DNA of 64,000 nt from Piromyces finnis. Taxonomy: Eukaryota > Neocallimastigomycota > Neocallimastigomycetes > Neocallimastigales > Neocallimastigaceae. Numbering within the stretch: position 1 is the stretch's first letter; each line of letters begins with the position of its first letter. The notes beneath the pieces are model-generated. The model searched no databases. It had not been told where the DNA came from and saw nothing but the letters and a program-made list of their open reading frames with translations. This document shows positions 43,062 to 54,938 of the stretch, one piece after another. The stretch is from positions 124,001 to 188,000 of the forward strand of contig MCFH01000074.1 in assembly GCA_002104945.1 (NCBI GenBank). The letters run 5' to 3'. The translations under genes and the position numbers were made by a program.

Positions 43062-43700
43062 TCAATTTTGTATCTGGGTCTTTAAAAAGACCATATTAAA
43101 TTGTTTATTTATCACCTTATATGGTCCTACAAAGTATGGATCCAGTTTATATCTTAAAAAGTCTCTAACTTTCACTAAATATCCAACTTTAATTTCATTT
43201 TGTTTATTAAAACTTGTTTCTTCTTTTCTTTTAATTTCCCAATATTTATTATTTTTGTTTATATTTTCGCATGCTTCTAATATCCACTTATAGTGGTCTG
43301 TAAAATTTTCCAATAGTTGTTCTTCTTTCGTTCTCTGAACACTGGCTATTGGTAATGAGCTAGCGATTTCGAATGATTGTCTAGTCATAAATGAGTGAAA
43401 GGAGCTTCTATTGGTGTGGTATATTTTTCTGTTGGGTCCGGAACTTCATTTTTCTTATTTAACTGACAGGTTTGACATTCTTTAATTATTCTCTTTATGT
43501 CAGTTGTCATTCCCCTCTAGTAATAATCCTTCTTAATTTGTTCATAGGTTTTTTCAAATCCTTCATGCCCTATTAAATGGGCTTTCCAAATTATTTTAAA
43601 ATTTTCTTCTGGTGGAACGCTTCTTATATTATTTAAGAAGCTTTATTACTCCAACAGGTTTACACTAATAAAAGTGGTTTATTAGAAAATTTGTTGTTAA
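43062..43700 (-). pseudogene. Ty3/gypsy relic (non-chromodomain): integrase zinc finger and C-terminal part
   Basis: Read leftward: IIWKAHLIGHEGFEKTYEQ, then a stop, MTTDIKRIIKECQTCQLNK (HHCC zinc-binding domain), a stop, then the ORF 43062-43388 with EIASSLPIASVQRTKEEQL and VGYLVKVRDFL followed by FVGPYKVI (GPY/F-type C-terminus). The catalytic DDE core between them is missing. No chromodomain follows. It belongs with the RNase H fragment at 45764-46477. Confidence 0.85.
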
Positions 43701-43899
43701 TTTATTTTTTTTTTATTTTTATTAATTTTATTTGTTAATAAAAACACAAAGGAAAATTTTTATTATTTATAATTTTACAGCTATTTATATTTTTTCAATA
43801 TTTAAATAATCCAATTAAAAAAAATATAATTCTAAATCTTTAATTTGATTTAAATAATTTAATTAATAAAACTTAAAGAAATAAAGCATTAATTATATA

Positions 43900-44133
43900 A
43901 AATAATTAATATATTAGTTTTGTTGGAAACAATATGAATCGAACAATATGATGGTTTGATTCATAGTCTTAGTATTTTACAACTAGGACAAGTTTCTAAA
44001 TCTAATAATAAACAGATTCGTTACATCTGGTGGACTAATTATTTTTTTTATAATAGTTTTTGTCTTTGAAATAATTTTCTCCATTTAATTTAATTTTATT
44101 TTCCTCGATGAAAGATTTCATAAGGTCAACCAT
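43900..44133 (-). pseudogene. Copia 5' end: primer-site region and Gag N-terminus
   Basis: Minus-strand reading gives MVDLMKSFIEENK and IKLNGENYFKDKNYY, a copia Gag opening, followed by a stop in an A-run. The first codons (MVANENEI) lie at 44751-44773, on the other side of the solo LTR B1. Confidence 0.7.
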
Positions 44134-44745
44134 TGTAATACTGACACAGAAAGAATAGATTACTATTCTATTACAATAACACTAAATTTAAAATAAAAAA
44201 TAAAAATTGTTTTATTAAAAAATATCTTTTATTATAATAGAAATTTTATTAGTAACAATTACATCGATAAAATGATGAAAAATATCTTCTATTTATATTT
44301 TTCCTAATTACATTTATATTATATTATAACTATTTATTTCTTATATATTATTATTTAAAATCTACACTAAAATCTTAATTATTAATAAATATTTAAACTA
44401 TAACTATTTTTAGTAAAATACAATCGGCAATTCAAATTAACTACTATTCAATTTGAATATGTGCCCATGTATTATTGATATATTAATCATTTATTATTTA
44501 TATACTATTTATCTATTTCTATGAAAAAAACAATACTAAAACTAGGGATTTAAATTGAGAATATTAATTTACTTGTTAAACATTAAAAATAAACTAAAAA
44601 TTTATTTTGTTTTAAACTTTAATTATTAATAAATAAATTATGTCTCATTTTCTTTTTCTGAATATAATTTGTGTAACTTAAACAATAATACTTGTGGCTT
44701 AAGTTACATTAAAGATATCAAGTTGAGGCGTTTGATATCTTTACA
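44134..44745 (-). mobile_element. Solo LTR B1 (612 bp) with 5-bp target duplication ACCAT
   Basis: It runs TG...CA on both strands (ends tgtaatactg and atctttaca) and is flanked by ACCAT at 44129-44133 and 44746-44750. It interrupts the copia Gag start codon region. The same family is B2 and B3. The orientation (minus) is set by B3, which is the 3' LTR of chromovirus E. Confidence 0.92.
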
Positions 44746-44750
44746 ACCAT

Positions 44751-44777
44751 AATCTCATTTTCATTTGCTACCATACT
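44751..44777 (-). pseudogene. Copia Gag first codons, cut off by solo LTR B1
   Basis: The minus strand reads MVANENEI into the target duplication, continuing as MVDLMKSF beyond the LTR at 44133. It abuts LTR A2 on its right. Confidence 0.65.
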
Positions 44778-45440
44778 TGTAACACCCTCCTAATTATTTG
44801 TAAAGATATAATATATATCTTTAGATTATTTAATAATTAACTATTAATTATTAAATAATAAATTAATATTTATTAAAATTAACTATGAAATTTTTAATAT
44901 TCAATGGAATAATTTAATAATAAATTGTTTTATAATAATTCCGTTAAAATTAAATTAAGATAAATATTTAAATTTAAGGAACAAAAGAATTTTAATTAAA
45001 TTTAAATATTTCAAATATTTTAAATATTCATAATAACTTTAAATACTTTTTATTTAAATTTAGAATAGTTTAATAATTTTAACTGAGTTTTAAAAATAGA
45101 TGTGTTTATATTTCAATAGGAAATATATTAAGAATAGTATTGATAATATTAAATTAATTTATAGATAATACATGAGCTTTATTCAATTTTGAGTTTACTC
45201 AAATTGAATTAAAAGTATAATGAATTAGTTTTAGTTTAGTTTTATTATTTTATTATTTAATTAGATTAGTTTTGTTTATTTTATATTAAATATATGTTTA
45301 TTTAAATAGAATAATATATTAGAATATAATTATGAAAAAATATAAATACATGTAAATTTATCAATTGAATCGATGTAATTGTTATTTTATTTCTAACCAT
45401 TAATAAAGAAGATAATTTTTAAAAAAAAAAACTCCTATTT
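44778..45440 (+). mobile_element. LTR copy A2
   Basis: It begins tgtaacaccctcc and matches the inverted copy at 39850-40480. The right end is uncertain: no CA plus matching 5-bp duplication (atact expected) was found, so it may be truncated or attached to decayed internal sequence. Confidence 0.7.
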
Positions 45441-45535
45441 TTATTTTATCGTGTGTTTAATTGTTTTATTGTTAAATATATAATCTGTTTTAAGATTAAT
45501 ATTTTACATTATTTTTATTTACTGTGCTTATTTTA

Positions 45536-46800
45536 AAATTCTTCTCCATATAACTATTCAGATTACTATTGAATATATTATCCATATAATTTAATATATT
45601 AGTATAATGTTGGTACAATTTTTTCTTGTTATTACAAAAACTCATAGATTTATGTATTTTATACTTAGATTCGGAATTTGTATTACATTATAATAAATTG
45701 CCTTCTATATGTACCAATTGACTTTTCATATATTTTAATATATCTACTATCCATTGAATTAATTTAATTAAAAATTTTTTTTAATTTATTTTGATTTAAT
45801 CTATGTATATTGGAACCTGCTTTTATATTGTCAAATATATTATCAGTATATTTAAATATATTTTCTAATATATGAATCAATCCATACATATAATAATTTT
45901 TAAATTGAAAATTTTCTCCAATTTCTCTATTATTAGATTCTAAATTTTCTATATATCCTCCAATTTCCCTCAATTTTTCCAAATTGAGTAAATTTTTGAT
46001 TTCACTATTAAGGTTTTTGTCCCAGTGAACATTAAAACCTATATTTCTCTTGTTATCCTTCTTAAATTTTATTTTATTAATTTTTATAGAGTTTTCTTTA
46101 AATTCTTCTTCCTGGTTTCCACTTCCATTTCCTTTTGCTGTTTTAATCCTCGATAGAGCATCCGCTAGTGCATTTTCTTTTCCTTGCTGATACTTATTTT
46201 TAATTCTCAGCATACTAATAAGGATGCATAACCTTGTGTACCTCATACTAATAGGCTCTTTGTTGTCAAACAGATCTACTAATGGTTTGTGGTCTGTATA
46301 TAAAAAAGTTTCAAATTTATTTCCTGATATATAGTGTTTAAACTCTTTTGCACAGTAGTATACCGCCGTTCCTTTTAAGTCGGTAATACTATAATTCCTT
46401 TCTGCCTTCGTTAAAGTTCTACTAATGAAGTGTATTGGATGTTCTAAATTGCCTTTTTCATCCACTTGCAATACCATCTAAGCAAGCATCTGTTCTAATA
46501 AATTGTTTATTATAATCTGAGTATTTCAAAATCTTAAAAGGAAGGGGACCTGGCTTTAATTCAATGTGGTATGGATTTAACTTAGATGGAGTTAATTCTT
46601 CTGTTGGTGTAATTACCACATCGATATATTCACTGAGAAGGTTGGTAATATCCTTTCTATATGCTGGTTTGGTTCCAATAAAAATTCGGGATTCATAATA
46701 TAATCATACGGAGACAAGAATTTTGAATCAACATTAGCATTTAGTGTGACTATATCATTATCAGAGATCTCTTCTTCCCAATTTAGAAAAAACAATTCTT
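45536..46800 (-). pseudogene. Ty3/gypsy relic (non-chromodomain): RT start and RNase H
   Basis: Read leftward from 46800: NDIVTLNANVDSKF, frameshift, SEYIDVVITPTEELTPSK and HIELKPGPLPF (the entry to RT). The RT palm is deleted. RNase H follows: FIRTDACLDG, frameshift, then the ORF 45764-46477 with HFISRTLTKAERNYSITD, LYTDHKPLVDLF and KENALADALSR. The linker toward integrase is recognisable to about 45536 with several stops. The active-site YxDD of RT is absent. It is a different lineage from the chromoviruses D, E and F. Confidence 0.87.
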
Positions 46801-48474
46801 GGTTGGACCTATATATTTAACAAAGCGTGTAATAATAGTGTAAAAGTTTTACTAAACTTATAATTTAATATTAAAATATTAAATTAAATAAAAGATTAAA
46901 AGATAACTAGGTTAGAAAAAATGTTTTATTAAAATAATCTTAATTGTTTTATAAATGAATAGTTAAATTATATATTGTGGTTAAAATAATTTCTTTTTAT
47001 TTTATTTAAATAAAATATTAATAAAGAATATAATAATAAGATTATTTAATAGCAATACTTATTAAGTATTAATTATTGATAATAACCTTTACAAAGATTT
47101 TAATTTCATAAACTATTTATACTATTTGTAATTTTACAAAATAACTTTTCAATACATGATTATATTCATAATATATTTTATAATACTAAAACTAAACTTA
47201 AGACTTATTATTACTAATTATTGAAAATAACTATTGTTTATAATATTTATAATATTAATTATTTCATAATTATAATATAATTCATTGTATATAATATTAA
47301 TAATTATAATCTTCTAATTCAAAGATTATAAGTTATGTTATTGAAATAATTATTATAAAATAAAGTTAATTAGTTCCGGAAAATAATTTTAATTTAATTA
47401 AAACAATAATTTTCATCCTTTTGAGTGAATGATTTATGTTTGATACATCAGGGGTGATCATTCTCTGAGTAAACAATTAATCATTACTAACAAAATATCT
47501 TTAAATTGGAATATCTCGTGAACCAGCAGAGATATTGACCTGATTTTAAGATATGTTGTTTATCTTGAGCGTGGCTTTCTAACGAACATAGTTTCATCCA
47601 AAACACAATTATCCAAAATCGCCATTCGTTGAGGAGTTACGATTGTTTTTCCTTATTCAATTTTGACGATAAGGGTTAAAGTTATTTATTATAAAAATAT
47701 TAAGGATTAAGGTCATGTCTTAACTTTTTCTAAATTATTTTAAATATTTCTTAATATAATTTTATAATTTATTTGGAAATAAAATATTGTTGATTTTGAA
47801 ATTTTATAAGTAATCTCACAATTTCAAGTGATCTTGAAATTGCAGATTTCACTAGTATTCGTGACAAATTTTCTACTAATATCAAATTTATAATATATTT
47901 ATAAAATATTAATAAAATAAAACATGAAAAATGTATACATTTTAATAAGAAATATAGAATTACTTAAGTTTAATTCTAATTTCTTACAATATATATATTG
48001 TCAAAAAGCGATTTTTTATTAAATAAAAGTGTGGTAAGCACACTAGTTATATTAATTAACAAATATAATACGCTTTCCTATAGAAGGCGTAAAGTTAATA
48101 ATATTTATATAAAGAAAATTAAATAATATTTTTATTTTAGCAATTACTTAATATCAGCATATATTAAGTTATTAAAAATATTAAAATTTTTAAAGTTTTA
48201 GGTTTTATAGGAGTTTATAAATTTTATTAACTTTAAGTTAAAAAATTACTAACGCTAAAGCTTCGTAATTTTTGTCAAATTTTGTTCTTTTTATACATGA
48301 ACAATTTTAATTATTACATTTTTTAATTTTAATTAATTATTATCTAATTATAAAATATTTAATTTTTATAAATTAATAATTAATATAATTATTGTAAATA
48401 GTTAATAAATTTAAAATAAGATTTTTAATAATAAAATTTTAATAATTTAAAAAAAAATTTAATAATTTCAAATA
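46801..48474. other. Decayed transposon DNA with one GC-raised patch
   Basis: Mostly A/T. A patch at about 47435-47690 has normal-looking base composition (tatctcgtgaaccagcagag, gaggagttacgattg) but no ORF. It may be an old LTR or leader of a gypsy-like element. Confidence 0.5.
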
Positions 48475-49090
48475 TGTAAAGATATCAAACGCCTCTGTTT
48501 GATATCTTTAATGTAACTTAAGCCACAAGTATTATTGTTTAAGTTACACAAATTATATTCAGAAAAAGAAAATGAGACATAATTTATTTATTAATAATTA
48601 AAGTTTAAAACAAAATAAATTATTAATTTATTTTTAATGTTTAACAAGTAAATTAAAATTTTCAATTTAAATCCCTAGTTTTAGTATTGTTTTTTTCTTA
48701 GAAATAGATAAATAATATATAAATAATAAATAATTAATATATCAATAATACATAGGCACATATTCAAATTGAATAGTACTTAATTTGAATTGCCGATTGT
48801 ATTTTACTAAAAATAGTTATAATTTAAATATTTATTAATAATTAAGATTTTAGTGTAGATTTTAAATAATAATATAAGAAATAAATAGTTATAATATAAT
48901 ATAAATGTAATTAGGAAAAATATAAATAGAAGATATTTTTCATCATTTTGATCGATGTAATTGTTATTAATAAAATTTCTATTATAATAAAAGATATTTT
49001 TATAAAAACAATTTTTTTCCTTATTTAAATTTTAGTGTTATTGTAATAGAATAGATATCCTAATCTATTCTTCCAGTGCCCAACATTACA
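48475..49090 (+). mobile_element. Solo LTR B2 (616 bp) with 5-bp target duplication AAATA
   Basis: It starts TGTAAAGATATC and ends with acattaca, flanked by AAATA at 48470-48474 and 49091-49095. It is in the sense orientation of chromovirus E. The first 45 bp hold an inverted repeat (aaagatatcaaac / gtttgatatcttt). Confidence 0.93.
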
Positions 49091-51328
49091 AAATATTAGA
49101 AATTTTATACTTTGAAATTTTTTAATTTTTTCCATGTGTCCAAATTTTTTTAAATTTTTATATATGTTATTGTGACATATTGTAATTATTTTATTACATG
49201 TAAATATTTCACATAATAAAATTATTAGCTACATTTTAACACTAATTGTTAAAATGAGATAGTTATAAAGAAATTATTTATTAAAATAAAGAAAAATATA
49301 CTTATCGAGTTTATTATAAGAGCCTACAATAAATAACACTCGAATTAGGTTTTAATATTTTTTATTATAAAGGTGATTTATTAGTATTAAAAGTGTATAA
49401 GTTTTTTTTATGTTAATTTATTATAATTTCTTATAATAATAACTATTGATTTTCAAATGAAACTCAGGAGGTCTTTTATATAAAAATTTAAAGAATAAAG
49501 AAAGTTCTAATCTTAATAAATTTATTTTCTAGAAAAAGATTAGAAGAAAAAACTAGAAAAGTTTCGATTGATAATCTATTCTTATCAATCATCGTATTAT
49601 TAGATAAAACCGAATGGATTCGGGAAAATTCTAATAATCGATTTTATCGTTATATTTAAAATACATTATACATTATGTATTATAATAAAATTTAATAAAA
49701 TTTAATAAAATATTGAAAGTTAAATAAAAAATATAATAAATTAATTTTAATAAGAAATATTGATTATTTATTATAAAATAAATCTAATTTTTTACACATT
49801 GTTACGGTTCGAGGAATTTTAATTTTATTTATAAAATATTAATAAATTTATTAATATTCAAAAATAATATTAAAATGAAATAAGAAAAGTTGGTTTATTA
49901 ATAAATTTGTTTTATTAAGATATTAATATAAAATTGTAAAATAAAATAAAAAAAAAAGTAATTAAAAATATCTGTATATTCTCTAATTCTTGTAGTATAC
50001 ACCTTTTTATACTTTTTGTAAAAAATTAAGTAGTGTTAATTATAAGAATTAGTCTTTAATTATTTACATTAATTTTAGTATTTAAATTACTTTTAAATGA
50101 ATAATAAAATTACATTACTATTATAATAAATATTTATACATATTATTAAATTGATTAACATACATTAAAAATTTACTTTAAATATATTTAACTAAAGAAT
50201 TTTACTATTTTACAGAAATATTATTCATAATTTTAATTAATAAAAATTCATTAACTTGATAAATTAAACTAAAAGTTCAATAAACTATAATTTTCAATAT
50301 ATTATTATTACTATATTAATTTTTAAGTTTAATAAAATAAAATTTAAGTTCAATAAAAATAATTATTAATGATTTTAAATATAATTTAAGTGTATACATT
50401 AATTTACAAATAAGAATATTGTAAAGTTTTCATACATTTAGGAACAATAATGGATTAGGTCATAATCATTAATTATGACAAGAATAACATTATTTGTTGG
50501 TTCCTTAACAAATATGCTACGGTTCAAATAAGATATCACAAAACACTTGAATAGTTATAAAAATAAAAATTTATTTAATTTTAATTTTTATTCATTTAAT
50601 TTATTTTTTGATTTTTCAATTTTTAATATTTTTCTCAAAAATCCTCGTACTTTTTCCAACTATCCATTATTTGAAATTTAATGGTTTTGGATAGCTAAGG
50701 ATTTAAATTGATTTCATTCATAATATATGGATCATTCACTGTAACATATATTAATTAAATCCTTAATATATATTATGAATAATCTCTTAATATTTGAATA
50801 GAAAAATTTTTAATTTATAATTAATAAATTTTTAATTTATGATATGTGTAACATTTTTGCATATCATATATTATATATTCAATTATAACATATAATAAAA
50901 TTATATTATCCAATTAATTATGCCCTTTTTTAGACATAAATAATAATTTTTCTGTCGAGGTATCTTCTGTTTTGGGTGTAACAGTTGCCTCTTTTAGTAA
51001 AAATTATAATTAATTTTTATGTCATAATTTTAAATTATAAAATATTATACAATAAAGTTAATTAATAAAATGAACCTTAAATAATAATAAAATACCTATA
51101 ACTATTTTAATAATAAAATTTGGTAAAATTATATAAGTATAAAATATTATAAGTAATTATACTAATACTAATAATAAAGGTCTTAAATAACTATATAAAA
51201 ATAATATAACTATATAATAAAAATATTAATAATTACTAGAAAAATGTATAAAAATTATATATTATAATTTTTATATTTTAAAAATAGAGTTAAACACTAG
51301 TAAGGAATATAAATAGTTGAAGGTTAAA
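49091..51328. other. Decayed repeat DNA between solo LTR B2 and chromovirus D
   Basis: A/T-rich with no ORF. It contains repeat C2 (annotated separately). Short GC-raised words occur near 50500-50525 and 50955-50995 but nothing assignable. Confidence 0.55.
49800..49990 (+). repeat. LTR-like repeat C, copy C2
   Basis: It starts tgttacggttcgagg and matches C1 (42622-42815) for about 190 bp, then diverges. C1 and C2 flank the region holding the gypsy relic and later insertions. Confidence 0.7.
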
Positions 51329-51920
51329 TGTCAAAATCACAATTCATGAAATTTGACATTTCATGAAATTTCATAATTTTGAATTATTAGTTAAATTAAT
51401 TAAAATATTAATTTAATAATATTTTACTAATAATAGTTTATTTAATATAAATATTAATTGGAAAGCTATTTATTATCCGGAGATAAATAGAGTGTAACAA
51501 TTAATTAATATTAAACAAACCAATTAGTAAAATAAGATTCATTTAAATAATTATTAATATTATTTTTAACAACTTATTAATATCGATATTTAAAGAAAAT
51601 TATATTATTATTATTATTATTATATTTTATTAATATTTATATTTATATTATTATACATGTATAACTTAAATTATATTATTATTATACTTTATTAATATCA
51701 ATGTTATATTAAAAATGAAAGTATAAATAAGTTGAACAAAGAACAACTTTAAGAAGTTCTTTGTGAGATTATTATACTCATTTTTATATAGTAAATTCAA
51801 TATTTAAAATTAATAATTATCATTTACTTATATTATAAAAATTAAATAAAATATTTCTTAAAAAACTATATTTATTACTCTTTTATTTATAAAAATTTAT
51901 TATTTACTATATAATTAAGC
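51329..51920 (+). mobile_element. 5' LTR of chromovirus D (right end approximate)
   Basis: It begins TGTCAAAATCAC. The first 256 bp (51329-51584) are identical by eye to the truncated 3' LTR at 57372-57627. A hairpin (acaaagaac / gttctttgt, 51734-51763) lies in the right half and may be near the R region. The right end is set only by the fall in similarity to typical LTR sequence and the need for a leader before Gag; no canonical tRNA primer site was recognised in 51900-52009. Confidence 0.85.
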
Positions 51921-52009
51921 CTATCCTAACCTAGTAGACTTAATTATAATTCTAAATCCACTCTAACTCTTGACAATAATCTCACCTTAACTTTGGTTAC
52001 TACCTTAGG

Positions 52010-53110
52010 ATGGCAGAACAAAACTTTGCTAGCTCTTGGCAAACTATGGATGAAGTTAATCAACTCCGCGAAGATGCTAAAACTACTGCTGTAGACATTA
52101 TGAACAGCGTTCAAGAAAACTTTGCTACTATTAGTCAAGTTAAAGACTTTGAAAAACATATTGAATCTCAGTTTCAAGAAATTAAAAGAAATACTGCTAA
52201 TTTCGCACAAGTTTTGGAATCGGTCTCTAACAATATCAACACCATTCAAGAGTATTTAAATAAGAATGGAAAACCAAGTGGTGGTCAGCCAGACCTAACC
52301 CCTTCAGTTGCCCCATCTACATCTACAAAATATGATTTGGATTTTGATGTAATAATGAGATCAAAATATTCCACTCCAATAAATCAAGTTCCAGACCCAG
52401 GTCTTTTTTCTGGTGATCCTCATGAAACTGAACTATTCTGTCAAATTTGTGAAGATACTTTTAGCACCTATCCTAATAAACATATGATGGAAGAAGCCAA
52501 AATTAATTTTGTTAAAACAAGATTAAGAGGAATTGCTAGAACTTGGTATTTAACAAGATACAGTGGAAATACCCATCCCTCTACTATGTTCGAATTATTA
52601 GGAGAATTAAAAAACGCTTTTCCAAATGTTTCAAGCCGTAAATTAGCTAAGATCAAGCTAAGTAAATTGAAACAAACATATGGAAAAATTAATGAATATA
52701 TGGAAGAATTTAGATCATATATTCAATATTTTAACTGGGATCAAGAGGCTGTTACTCTTATGTTTTATACTGGTCTTCATCCTAAGTATCAAGAAGATAT
52801 TGAAAGATTAGATGACTTTCCTACTACTCTCGAAGCTATTTTCACAAGATGTATTATATTTGAACAAAACAATGTTTCAAATAAAAAGTTAACCAAATTA
52901 ATAATAAAAGCCATGGAAGAAAAAATTCATTTTATAATAACAATAACAATAATTATAATAATAATAGAAACAATTATCAAAAATATCACAATAATAATAA
53001 TAACAATAATAATTTAAAATCTAATTATTCAACTAATAATAATGGTGGTAATAATAATAATAATTATTCCACTACAAAAACCCAAAAAATTTCTTCAAAA
53101 AATTTTTAAA
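52010..53110 (+). pseudogene. Chromovirus D: Gag with one frameshift
   Basis: It opens MAEQNFASSWQTMDEV. A coiled N-terminal part is followed by a retrotransposon gag (capsid) domain at about residues 125-285 (PDPGLFSGDPHETELF, ARTWYL, AKIKLSKLKQTYGKINEYM). The frame shifts near 52900. The natural continuation, read one frame over to 53110, is an Asn-rich tail (YNNNRNNYQKYHNNNN type), and the native frame gives an artefactual Ile run. No CCHC knuckle is seen. Structural particle protein, probably non-functional as it stands. Confidence 0.88.
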
Positions 53111-53132
53111 CAATGAACACCATAAGACGTCA

Positions 53133-53855
53133 ATGGATGTTCATAATACACCAAAAATTATTTATTATAATTTCCCATCTCTAGAGAACAAAGAAAATCC
53201 CAATTTAAATTCATTTCTAACCTTTAATTCATATATTCCTAAAGAATTTCTAAATAACAACTCTAATTTTATTACCAATTCTCCAATAACCTGTAATTCA
53301 ATACTTGATTCAGGTTCCTCATGCAACTTTATTTCTACCATATTTGTAGAAAAATATAATTTAATTAAAAGAAAATTAAAAAACAAATTGATTATAAAAG
53401 GTATTAGTGGGTTTACTACTGATATCAATGATTATGTTTATTTAAAATTTCAATTAAAAATTTTTATCAAAAATAAATTTTATTTTATATCTTTTAAAGA
53501 AAAATTCTTAGTTTCAGAACATATTCCTATGGATTTATTATTTGGAAATAAATTCATGAAGAAATTTAAGATTCATTTTAATTATAAAAATAATCATTTA
53601 TATTGTAATAATTTTAAACACTTCAATAATAAGAATTTAAAAATTTTTTCAAAAAATTTAAAAATTTCTCATTCTAAAAAAGATTTTAATAATTCATTTT
53701 CCGATAATACTAATAATAATTCTACTAATTTCTCTCATAAATCTAATCGTCAAGTTAAAGATAATAATTCTACGTCTTTTAATAAGAGTGATATCAATTA
53801 TTTTATCCATTCATTTTTATCTGAAAATGTCGAAAATTTTGAAGATGATGAATAA
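53133..53855 (+). CDS. Chromovirus D: aspartic protease segment
   Basis: The protease active site is SILDSGSSCNFIS (DSG), with a later hydrophobic-hydrophobic-Gly motif in MDLLFGNKF. A low-complexity Asn/Lys/Ser linker follows. It ends in a TAA at 53853-53855 that is in the same frame as the RT segment starting at 53874, so a single in-frame stop separates protease from RT. The true start is probably in Gag; 53133 is just the first ATG. Confidence 0.85.
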   Translation: MDVHNTPKIIYYNFPSLENKENPNLNSFLTFNSYIPKEFLNNNSNFITNSPITCNSILDSGSSCNFISTIFVEKYNLIKRKLKNKLIIKGISGFTTDINDYVYLKFQLKIFIKNKFYFISFKEKFLVSEHIPMDLLFGNKFMKKFKIHFNYKNNHLYCNNFKHFNNKNLKIFSKNLKISHSKKDFNNSFSDNTNNNSTNFSHKSNRQVKDNNSTSFNKSDINYFIHSFLSENVENFEDDE

Positions 53856-53873
53856 AATGACCTAACCCTTATC

Positions 53874-54938
53874 ATGGATGATATCCCTAATGAATATAAA
53901 GATCTTGCTGTTGTTTTCAGCAAATCAAAAGCTGATAAGTTACCTCCACACCGTTTAACTGATTGTAAAATAGTCCTAGAAAATGACGCCACTTTACATT
54001 ATGGACCTATCTATCCTTTATCAAGACAAGAGGAAGAAGCCTTACAAGAATATATTAATGAAAATCTTAAAAAAGGTTTTATTAGGCCCTCTGAATCTCC
54101 TGCAGGTTACCCTGTTGTTTTCCAGAAGAAAAAAGATGGCTCATTAAGGGTCTGTATTGATTACAAAAAGTTAAACGCTATAACAGTAAGAAATTCGTAC
54201 CCTTTACCTCTAATTTCAGATATCATTGAAAGGGTTAGGGGTTCAAAAATTTTCACTAAATTGGACTTGAGATCAGCTTATAATTTGATAAGAATAAAAG
54301 AAGGTGATGAATATAAGACTGCTTTTAGAACAAAGTTTGGTCATTACGAATATTTAGTAATGCCATATGGATTAAAAAATGCTCCAGCAATATTTCAATC
54401 ATTCATAAATTCAATATTACGCGAATATTTGGATAAATTTGTTATTTTATACATGGATGATATTTTAATTTTCTCAGAAAATCTCAACGATCATATCAAC
54501 CATGTAAGATCTGTTTTAGATAAATTAATACAAAACAACTTATATGCAAAATTTGAAAAATGTGAATTTCATAAAAATGAAGTTGAATTCTTAGGTTTCA
54601 CTATTTCAGGTAATGGTATCTCTACTGATCCAAAGAAGATCGAAGCTATTAAAGAATGGCCTAGACCAAAATGTGTTAAAGATGTTCAACGCTTTCTTGG
54701 TCTTTGTAATTATTATAGAAGGTTTGTTAATAATTTTGCCAAAATCGCCAAACCTTTACATAATTTAACTAGGAAAAATGTTAAGTTTCATTGGAATAAG
54801 ATATGTGATGATGCTTTCGTAAATTTACAAAATAAATTAATTACCTCTCCCGTTTTAGTTTTTCCTGACACTAATAGGCCGTTTATAGTAGAATGTGATG
54901 CCAGCAATTTCGCAATAGGTTCCGTTTTATCTCTATGA
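53874..54938 (+). CDS. Chromovirus D: reverse transcriptase segment
   Basis: This is a complete RT palm of Ty3/gypsy type: [43 protein letters not shown]-like YGLKNAPA, the catalytic YMDDILIF, and GLCNYYRRFV. RNase H begins at [15 protein letters not shown], and the frame is then lost at a TGA (54936-54938). The correct frame resumes at 54934 with YDDDKKLHPVAYFSRSL, so one base is missing or extra. Confidence 0.93.
   Translation: MDDIPNEYKDLAVVFSKSKADKLPPHRLTDCKIVLENDATLHYGPIYPLSRQEEEALQEYINENLKKGFIRPSESPAGYPVVFQKKKDGSLRVCIDYKKLNAITVRNSYPLPLISDIIERVRGSKIFTKLDLRSAYNLIRIKEGDEYKTAFRTKFGHYEYLVMPYGLKNAPAIFQSFINSILREYLDKFVILYMDDILIFSENLNDHINHVRSVLDKLIQNNLYAKFEKCEFHKNEVEFLGFTISGNGISTDPKKIEAIKEWPRPKCVKDVQRFLGLCNYYRRFVNNFAKIAKPLHNLTRKNVKFHWNKICDDAFVNLQNKLITSPVLVFPDTNRPFIVECDASNFAIGSVLSL

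Noticed and set aside
44756-44777. Reading B1 and A2 as the two LTRs of one element
   Set aside because: Their sequences differ, and B1 has its own complete target duplication on both sides.
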